This document shows, in pieces, positions 56,421 through 64,000 of a stretch of 64,000 bases of DNA. The DNA comes from Ilyonectria destructans. Lineage: Eukaryota; Ascomycota; Sordariomycetes; Hypocreales; Nectriaceae. Below the pieces are notes generated by a model. That model did no database searches. It was not told the origin of the DNA and worked only from the letters and a program-made list of their open reading frames with translations. Within the stretch, counting starts at the first letter, position 1, and the number at the start of each line of letters is the position of its first letter. Both the position numbers and the translations under genes were made by a program. Location: NCBI GenBank assembly GCA_020740775.1, contig JAHEWK010000031.1:372001-436000 (forward strand), read 5' to 3'.

Positions 56421-57167
56421 TTACGCTTCCTCCACGCTGTTGATCAATTTGCGCCCAGAGAACATAGTCCAACCCAGGTAGGCCAAAACGATGGTTGCTG
56501 TGAGACGGCCAGGGATGGCCCAAAACATATGCCCTTTGCCCTCCCAGTTGTACACTTGGGCGTCCATAAAACCCTGCAAACTCGTGTTGGTCTCGGTGAA
56601 GTCCAACAAGGCATATGAGGCGACTCACCGCAACTGCCGTGGCTGGGAGAAGATCATGGTCAGCAAAGCGATGACCTTCATTTGCTTCGCGTCGCCAATT
56701 GCCACTTTGGAGTCCTTTCGGGCGAGGTCTGCCAGTTCCTATAGAAATCAAGCCAGTCAGAAGTCTTCTTCGCAAAAAGACACGACTAGGACACACCTTC
56801 TGGATGGCAAGCGATGCTGCTTGTTGCACGTACTCACCCCGCATGAGACCCTCTTCAAGAGTCTCCTTCACGGCCTTGAAGTATTCTTCGGGGCTTAGCA
56901 GAAACCTCTCAGTGCCGAGCGGCTCCAGGGAGGTAGAGAGGGGCAAACATGGATCAGCTTGTTAAGCTGAGTCTTCCAAATAATGAGCTGCGTTTTAAGC
57001 TTTGTTACTCCTGGGTGCAAGTCGCCTAAGGCGCCCGATTCGTCTTCGTCTTGCGGGATTCTGTTCTGTTTCTTCGTGCCTGCGAGTGGCTTTCTAGCTT
57101 CTTGTCCGCCAGCGCATCGATCATGTCATCGATATGGAGGAGGCGATATTTCTGCTCAATTTCCAAA
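56421..57167 (-). pseudogene. CorA-like membrane protein tail, arm B copy
   Basis: Counterpart of 39487-40237. Here FLLSPEEYFKAVKETLEEGL, the KQMKVIALLTMIF-like helix (disrupted frame), GFMDAQVYNWEGKGHMFWAI and LINSVEEA can be read, but the acidic upstream segment is shortened and out of frame. Each copy has its own lesions, so neither encodes a full protein. Confidence 0.55.
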
Positions 57168-57516
57168 GAGTCCTGCTATGCCTTTCGGTACGAAAGGTCT
57201 TTTAAGCTCCGGGATTCTCTACCCAAAAATCGACCGCTCATCCCTGCAAACATACCCCTGTCAAATTACCCGATTAGTCATCTCCGGCGCAGTAGTAGTA
57301 GTAGATTTATTACGCCCGAGAGAACAGATCTCATAGGGCCATTGAACACGCTATGCTATTTACATTTCTGCCACTTCAATCCTGACCACAAAGTAAAGCC
57401 CCACTTTCTCTCCCTGAATCGCTTTCTTTTGGCCTCGCTTGAGTCTCCGGCGCACCTCCGGCGACTGATAGTTACATCCTTGGGCGCCTGGGCGCCCACT
57501 GACTAATCCCCCCAAA

Positions 57517-58307
57517 ATGCATTTCCCAATTGGTCCAGGCGAGACGCGTCTGCATTGCCAGCCGCGAGCAATTGAATCTCAAGACAGTGAATCAAAAATG
57601 GTCCACGCAGCATTTGTCGAAGATGTGCTCCCACCAGAAGGCCTATACGATTCACGCGAGTCTCTCCTTGCTGCCATTAATTCTTGGGCGAAGCCTCGAG
57701 GGTATGCTTTCACGACGGGCAAGTCTACGAAGACTCCGAGCGGGCGGATCAAAGTGGTGTTCGCATGCGATCGAAACAAACAGCCACCGAGCGCATCTGT
57801 CGAGCGAGTCCGCCGCACCTCGAGTCGAAGAACTGGCTGCAAGTTTTCAGTCCTAGCCAAGCAGTCACTAGATGGAGGCGCGTGGGTCCTTACCCATCGG
57901 CCAGATAAAGAGTACGCTAGGCACAACCACTCACCAAGCGAGGACCCATCTGCGCACCCAGCACATCGACGATTTGAAGAACAAGATGCTGCAACTGTCT
58001 CAAATCTTGCCATGTCTGGCACCACCCCGCGAGATATAAGGACATATCTCCACAATCATTCAGAGACCCTCGCAACTCAACGAGATATGTATAATCTGAT
58101 TGCGGAGACGAGAAGAGATCTGCGAGAAGGCCAGAGCAGCATTCAAGCATTAGTCGATCAATTGCATAGAGAGGGCTTCTGGTGCCGAGTTCGATTGGAC
58201 CGTGACAATCGACTGACGGCCATCTTCTTTGCCCACCCAGACTCTGTTGCGTACTTACAATGCAATCCAGATGTCTTATTGCTGGATTGCACCTATAAGA
58301 CCAACAA
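57517..58307 (+). pseudogene. MULE transposase, N-terminal fragment
   Basis: ATG at 57517. A FAR1/WRKY-GCM1-like zinc-binding domain occupies about residues 35-135 (SLLAAINSWAKPRGYAFTT, FACDRNKQ, RRTGCKFSV, ending in an H-N-H block), followed by the entry to the MULE catalytic core. It stops at LLLDCTYKTN, exactly at the first catalytic Asp region, where the 177-bp cassette begins. All downstream catalytic residues are absent. Confidence 0.8.
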
Positions 58308-58484
58308 TGATACGTGAAAAACCAGTCTTGGGCCTGGTGCTTAAGACTGGCATTATATGTAACATCACGTGAGGAAGGAGACCTTATGCTCCCGTCCTCA
58401 ACTGTAGTCTTAGCTCGTCATCCATCTTTCTACATCTACATGACAACCACACTTTATGTGACCTCCGCGGTATATTCGCATCAA
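58308..58484 (-). repeat. 177-bp dispersed cassette, copy 2
   Basis: Inverse copy of 39238-39415. It separates two MULE fragments that point at each other; each loses its reading frame at the cassette boundary. Confidence 0.65.
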
Positions 58485-59980
58485 TTTGAGTTGATATGGT
58501 GGATGCACAATTGCTGCTGTGACTTGGGAAACTGATCGTCTAGTGCTGCCTTCATTGCCTTATCAAAGTCTGTGATGATAATAGTTGGGTCTTTGATAGA
58601 TTGCTCATCAATCAGCTGTCGAAAGCCCTCTGCAAGGAATTGGAATCCTTCCCTTCTCTCATTATCAATCAGACCAAACGCAGCATTGAAGACAGTCCCC
58701 AAACATGTTTGCCCAGTTGCTTGGAAAAGAGGCAGCTTGAATCGATTGGTATTGTATGTATTATCGAAGCTGATGACCTCTGGAAAGCGCTTCCACATCT
58801 GAAGGCAATAAGGGAAGGTCCATATTAAGCCAACAACTCGATTTGGCTCATCATCTGCCCACTTTACCAAGTAGAGGATTCCACTCTCATCAAAAAGCTT
58901 GATAAGTGCTGCAGCAGAGGTATACCCACTTAACTTATCGCGATTGATCGTGACCCGGGCATTGTAGATATCCTTTTGAGTGAAACTGGTATCTGGATGC
59001 TGATCTTTGACAACCGCTTGTACATCGCGAGCACGCACACCAACCCGTCGACTTGTAGCTTCAACAGTGGCCTTGATAGGTGAAGTCAGTCGTCGATGGG
59101 TAGGGTGCGCTGATGGGGTGAGACTGGGTCCGTGGTTGTGTTCGCTGTGTTCTATATTTGGGTGCTGTCGTAAGAACCACTTCCCCTCTTCAAGGGCTTC
59201 GGCAATAACCTGCCACCTGCAGCCGCATTTTCGAGACTTCCGTTGCCGTAGTCCAACGCCTTCAGTAGGCCTTGGTTGTCCAAATCGATCACATTGAAAT
59301 GTATATCTGATCTTCCGGCCTTGATATTGATATCCATGTCGCCGAATGATACCAAATCCATGCTCCTTAGCAAAGGTGTTTATTGTCTTGAAGAGGGTCT
59401 CTGCATCTGGGGCAGCATCACTTGGAATAGGGGGGTTGGGTATTGGCTCTGGCTCTGGCGAGATCGAGGATTGTATGGATATATTGGGAGGTGTAGTCAC
59501 GGGGGGACTTGATGTTGATTGTGGATTTCGTGGCGGAGAGTATGGAGGAGGGGGTTCATAAGCTCCTGGGCTAAGTGGCGACCAGCCCCATCTCTCCCGC
59601 CACTGGTGTACACGTTCGTATTGACGGGCGAGGTCGAGTGTAAGGCGCCGACCTTCTCCAATGACCTCTTGTACAAGCTTTAGAGCAGACTGAAACTCGG
59701 CTTTAGTTGCTTGAGGGGGTCCTTGTATTGAAGATGTTGAAGATAGTGGAGAGCCGGGTGTAGGGGATGAAGGAGATGATAATGAATATGGGTATTCACC
59801 CGGAATCAGTCCTGTTACTCGACGAACAGATGATGATACCAGGGTGAGGTCGGTGTTGAAATAAATCTCGTGATCGTTACGCATCGACCAGGTCGACTCA
59901 TTCATGCCTCGCTGGCCATGTGGTCTGGGGACATCAGAGAACCTTTGCGGGTATGATGCGAAGAGATTATCCAGGGGCAT
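58485..59980 (-). pseudogene. second MULE transposase, truncated
   Basis: ATG at 59980, about 498 codons to the cassette edge. After a long Pro/Ser-rich leader comes a FAR1-like zinc domain (LFKTINTFAKEHGFGIIRR, FQCDRFGQP, RKCGCRWQV, HSEHNHGP) and then most of the MULE core: VISFDNTYNTNRFKLPLF with the first Asp, and PTIIITDFDKAMKAAL with the second. It ends at LCIHHINSN, before the catalytic Glu and the SWIM-type finger. Different from the fragment at 57517, so two elements are juxtaposed. Confidence 0.82.
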
Positions 59981-60903
59981 TATCGTCTCCGATACCGTAG
60001 AATGGAGAGATGCTGCTTGCTATTGTCGAACGACTCGAAGGGCGCGGTGGACTCGAAAGGTGCGATGGACTCGGTAGGTCGCGAGCTCGACGCGACGGCG
60101 CTTCGAAGGGATCAATTGATCGCTGGGACTCGGGCTTCGGCTTCGACTTCGGGATCTTCGAGGCCTAAGATCCTGCTCAGGGTGGGTATATGGTTGACTT
60201 GGCATATTGAATCGGGGGGGAAGGCCAGGGGGGGTAGGCTCTAGGAATGGTTATTGGTATATGCTAGTAATGATTGCTTCTAGGGGTAAAGATTTGAAGG
60301 AGCTGAATAGAAGGAGTACAAGGAGTGGAGGTGGCAGGTAGCAAAATATCATGCCCGTCTAGCAATTGCCTAAATGAAATACAAGAGATGAGGTGTGTGC
60401 ACGGCACGGACGACTGCGTGGTATGCACGGGCCAGAAAAGTGGTAATTCGATGAATTACATGGACGACTGCGTACAGTAGTAGTAGTAGTAGTAGTAAAC
60501 TGCAACAACAATACAGATCCAATGACAATAAGTCTTCGTTTCTGTATTCAATATGTACCTGAATACCCAATCAATCGATAAAAGATGGTAATTTCTAGTT
60601 GTGGTGCTGAAGGCCTAAGCTGCAATTGCCTACTAGAGAGAGCACAATGGAGGAATTTTCAGGCATGAGGGTCGCATCACAGATGAATGCCAATTGACAC
60701 GGTGTCCTGCCACCCCACTTCCACTCTCATGTCCGCGAATAAGTGGACGCCACCTGTTCCTGATTATAAATGCGGCAGTCAGCATTCGGATGGTATTATA
60801 CCGGCTCAAGATATAAAAGAATGATGAAAGGAATAGGAGAAATCGCCGGATGTAAGCTCTAAAAAGCAAGGAAGTCGACGTTACACGATTCAATATACTG
60901 ACG
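59981..60903. other. MULE 5' flank and intergenic, no gene
   Basis: 0.9 kb. A short minus-strand frame (60020-60205) with an RS-rich stretch may belong to the MULE leader. An AGT microsatellite occurs at about 60477-60498. The right end is the promoter of the GST-like gene. Confidence 0.4.
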
Positions 60904-61671
60904 ATGGCGCCGCTCGGTACCCTCCATGCCGTTCCTTTTAACCCGCGGATCCGGAAGGTAACCTCAGGGCTCTCCTTGACTAGACACAGATCGATATCCA
61001 TCTGCACTTGGATTAGCAGGGCTGACAAGAACCGTTTGACTTAGATCATTGCCACGGCCGCCATCGCTGGAGTAGAACTTTCAATCTCCCCGGACTTCAA
61101 ATTTGGAGAGTCAAACAAGCATCCTTCCTTCCTCTCGAAGTTCCCCCTAGGTAAAATCCCTACCTTCGAGACGGTTGACGGGTTCAACCTCTCCGAGTCC
61201 TACGCCATAGCATCCTACGTCGCCGATCGTGCTCCCACCTCTAAACAGGAGCAACTCCTCGGTTCCACACCCGAAGAGCGCTCCCTGGTACAGCAATGGA
61301 TATTCTTCACCTCACTACACATCGATCCCACAGTCGGCAAACTCTGTGCCTGGAGGAAAGGTTTCGCAGAGTATGATGAAGAAGTGGAACGATTAAGCGC
61401 GGCGGAGATGAAGCGGTGGATGGACTACATGGAGACTAGTATAAAGGGCAAGAGGTGGTTTGTCAAGAGCGAAGGTGGACCAAGCCTTGCGGATGTGGCG
61501 ATTGGGAGTGTCATGTATTTTGCATTTGCGGCATATTTGGATAAGAGTATGAGGCGTGAATATCCAGAGGTGACAGGGTGGTATGTGAGGTTGAGGGGTG
61601 TGAAAGAGATTGCAGGGCTGTTCGAGGGTGACATGGTTGAGAGCCGTGTTGAAAGAGCTGAGGGCAGATGA
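60904..61671 (+). CDS. glutathione S-transferase-like protein (eEF1B-gamma-type N domain)
   Basis: Two exons, 60904-60957 and 61045-61671, over an 87-bp intron, give 226 aa. Exon 1 starts MAPLGTLHAVPFNPRIRK and exon 2 continues IIATAAIAGVELSISPDFK. The thioredoxin-fold part ends with FPLGKIPTFETVDGFNLSES, carrying the cis-Pro and the ES glutathione-binding pair. The all-helical C-terminal domain includes GGPSLADVAIGSVMYFAF, matching the conserved Asp cap. It resembles the GST domain of translation factor eEF1B-gamma and the many stand-alone fungal relatives, some of which conjugate glutathione to toxic or biosynthetic intermediates. Cytosolic. Alone in its neighbourhood. Confidence 0.88.
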
Positions 61672-63159
61672 AGACATAGTAACGTCCTAGTTATGCAGAG
61701 AGGGATAGGATTATTTGCAGTTTCTGCTGAAGATTCGCCTGGGCCACAGCATAGTACACATTTCATGATGGTTTCGCGGCACGCGCTGTGGTGGTGGTCT
61801 TCTTGGCGTACCGTGGGTTCTGTTGAAATGAGCATATTGTATTAATTGAAGACGAAGAAAACTAGCGCTAACCAGCGGAAGCTATTGACAAGAAGACATC
61901 CACATCCCAGTCACCAGTGGATCGGAATAGCCATTGATCCGTCAAACAACGGATCTCAACAGGTTCACCGTGTGTCGCGAGGGACAGGGAAATTCCAAGG
62001 GCGTTCTCAATTGGGCATTTCAGCGAGGCAACAATCAACCACGACAGTTCTAGTAATAAAACAATGCGTCAATCGATAGCGCAAATCGTATTGAATCTAC
62101 CTGACTAGATCATCTCGTTTTGCCGGTGTAGATGTGCATTTTATGCTCGATTAAAGATGCAATTAGAGGCAGGCCAAAATTTGAGAACGGACCGTGCAGT
62201 GAGAGCACGCATGCGAGATCTCGTCGGCGCCTGACCCAACCAACGGGCGGGTGGGCGGTAACTCTGCAGGATGGGTAATAGACCTGCCAGTCCTCGGTGT
62301 CAGGTGCACGGCTTCGCAGTGTCGGCGCAATCAAGGCACTTGGCAAGGCAGCATTCCGACCTCAACTGCAAGATCTGAAATACCATTGTCGCTGATACTC
62401 TGCGATCGAGCTGAGTCGCCTAGCCAATGGCCACTTTGGCTTTGGACCGCGAACTCGATCGCCGTTACCGACGGCCTCACGGTCCACGATGGCTTACTCT
62501 CATCAACTACTATTGTGTCCTGGGACGGGCCCCGTCGGTGTCTAAAACGCCAAACTTGGCGGCTACATTCCCCAAGGCTGGTGGTTGCGGGTGGCACAGT
62601 GAAGTCGAACCTGGCGTTTTGCTCAAACCGACGGCTCAAACACCGGAACCGGCGGTTTTAATAGACTCCAAAGTCAGCTGCTTCACCTCTGGTTGTCCTA
62701 TCTCAGCTGCGACGAGGGATGATGGTTGATCCCATAGAGAACTGCCATACAAACGTGAAATGCGCTATCTGGGTGCCAATTTGGCAATTAGGGACGGCCT
62801 ACACCTGAAAGAGGGCTCTCAAAATCGCATGCCGATCAGATTTCAGGTCAAAGTGGGGTCCTGACCTTTTGATTGGCTGACTCCCTTGCTTTTCCCTTAC
62901 GAATGCTCAAGCACAACCAATGGACAATGGAGTTGGTGTTACCCATTGATGAATTTAAGTTTAAGGTGTTTGAACAAGCTGAACGTGTCGACAGTGTGTC
63001 CATCAACCAAGTAAAGCAAAATTTGGACCCTCTACTTGACTTGGTTGACGGGACCGCCTTGCTTGACTTGGTTTACTCGGTAAGAGTGGCTTGCTTTGCT
63101 TGGTTGGTTGACGTTACTCGACTATTTTCCATTTCCTCTACGGGCCTCCCGTCGTAGAT
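61672..63159. other. intergenic, no supported gene; hAT subterminal repeats at right end
   Basis: 1.5 kb. Between about 63040 and 63120 the motif TTGACTTGGTT / TTGGTTGAC is repeated several times just beyond the hAT C terminus, as expected for subterminal transposase-binding repeats. No coding frame is credible. Confidence 0.45.
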
Positions 63160-64000
63160 CTATGCTAACATACCGCTTCGAAGCAGGTGCTTTTGACATT
63201 CAATCGCCGCGACAGTGTCCGAACTGAGCCGGTTCCGTTCATCCGTGATGACCTTCTTTGTCTGTGAGAAAACACGCTCACACTCAGCGCTCATTGCTGG
63301 GCAACTGAACAAGTCAAACGCCATTTTGGACAGGATAGGGTAGTCAGATGCATGGCGAACCCACCACTCCAGAGGATCCTCAACATCCAGATCAGCCTTA
63401 TTAGTCCTCGCCATAAACTCATCCAGCTCAGAGGTCAGCTTCACCCGCTTCTTTCCTCGTGTAGCTGACATCGCAGTGACGGCAAGCCTCTGACGACGCT
63501 TACGAGCTTGCTGGAGTGGATCAAGTGTCGCATTGCCATGAACAATTGCCTTCTCCCTCTAGCTCCTCCAGCTCCTCCAGCTCCAGCTCCTGTCGCGCTC
63601 CGTCCATTAGGTCCCCCTCCGCTTCTGCCTCGTATTGTGCAAACACCTCCTGCACCACTCTCTTTGCCCCACTGATCCATTGCTTATTGTGACTCCATTC
63701 AAGCTCAAAGTAGGTAAACTTATTGGCCGGATGCAAGGCAACTGCGCATCGATATGCAGGACTGGCATCTGTGAGGCCAAAGTATTCCTCAAGCTTGACA
63801 CGAGCAGCATCAATAGCATGGGAATAGTATGTTGACACCACGTCAGGATGATCGTCTGCGAATCTCCCAGCCTCTTGGAGCTTCTTGAAGAGTACATCCA
63901 GCGACTCGATGGTCTCGTGGAGTGAGCCATGTGATCCTTCTCGGCCAACTTTGTTTGCTCGTCCTTCCATGCGCTTTGTTAGATCTTTGAAAGGCTTGAG
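63160..64000 (-). pseudogene. hAT transposase C-terminal half, running off the window
   Basis: The frame from the right edge reads HETIESLDVLFKKLQEAG, AVALHPANKFTYFELEWS and an Asp/Glu-Leu repeat. A frame change in the repeat near 63555 leads to ATLDPLQQARKRRQRLA and then the hAT dimerisation domain (DPLEWWVRHASDYPILSKM, AMSAECERVFSQTKKVI), ending at TAG/63160. The single slippage in a GAGCTG-type repeat is the only lesion visible, so the element may be recently broken. The N-terminal part lies beyond 64000. Confidence 0.8.

Larger units (their letters stand above)
53866..57167 (-). repeat. inverted segmental duplication, arm B
   Basis: Mirror copy of 39487-42544. Homology starts near GGCCAATGAGAC (53866) and ends at TTCCAAA (57167), where MULE-associated sequence begins. 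It contains regulator copy B, an extra block at about 55872-56336 and the second CorA-like tail. Confidence 0.85.

Noticed and set aside
62873..63157. 94-residue plus-strand frame near the hAT relic
   Set aside because: Built largely from the repeated TTGACTTGGTT-type subterminal motif, so it is a repeat-driven chance frame.

Overview
The window looks like accessory chromosome of a filamentous ascomycete, most likely an Aspergillus/Penicillium-type Eurotiomycete. The grounds are: coding genes split by short GT-AG introns (about 48 to 137 bp, many with CTAAC-like branch sites), many Zn2Cys6 regulators, fungus-specific membrane families (RTA1-like, DUF7703-like), an NmrA-like protein, and a dense set of degraded fungal transposons (hAT, MULE, piggyBac, Tad-type LINE, small solo LTRs). 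The genus is inference; no rRNA or housekeeping marker is present. Exon structures were assembled by hand from reading frames, splice signals and family similarity.

Layout. 0.2-8.6 kb: a bZIP regulator, a multi-pass membrane protein with a 3' exon beyond its long reading frame, and a six-exon Zn2Cys6 regulator with one GC-AG intron. 8.6-9.7 kb: a TIR-bounded element holding two inverted solo LTRs. 9.9-16.1 kb: a small RGS-domain protein, a fragment of an arylsulfotransferase-like gene, a four-helix membrane protein, an RTA1 fragment and a UPC2-type regulator. 17.4-21.8 kb: a short-chain dehydrogenase and a secreted type-B carboxylesterase. 22.1-25.2 kb: transposon debris (solo LTR, frameshifted hAT, LINE fragment). 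25.5-29.5 kb: a Rieske oxygenase and a cytochrome b5/b5-reductase fusion, divergently transcribed. 31.6-32.5 kb: NmrA-like. 33.0-34.1 kb: a second inverted LTR pair and a nested LTR-in-LTR insertion. 35.2-38.1 kb: an eight-exon Zn2Cys6 regulator.

38.8-60 kb is dominated by an inverted segmental duplication of about 3 kb (39487-42544 and 53866-57167). Each arm carries one intact copy of the same UPC2-type regulator and a decayed CorA-like gene tail. The roughly 11 kb between the arms holds a third UPC2-type regulator, two intact RTA1-like genes, piggyBac, LINE and WD40 relics and a conserved-looking protein of unknown function. Two MULE transposase fragments then face each other across a 177-bp cassette that also lies at 39.2 kb. 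60.9-61.7 kb encodes a GST-like protein, and a hAT relic runs off the right edge.

Genes that may work together: the Rieske oxygenase with the b5/b5-reductase (oxygenase plus electron donor), and the UPC2-type regulators with the RTA1-like membrane proteins (lipid or toxicant response). Both are inferences from position and family. No secondary-metabolite backbone enzyme, CRISPR array, tRNA or rRNA was seen.
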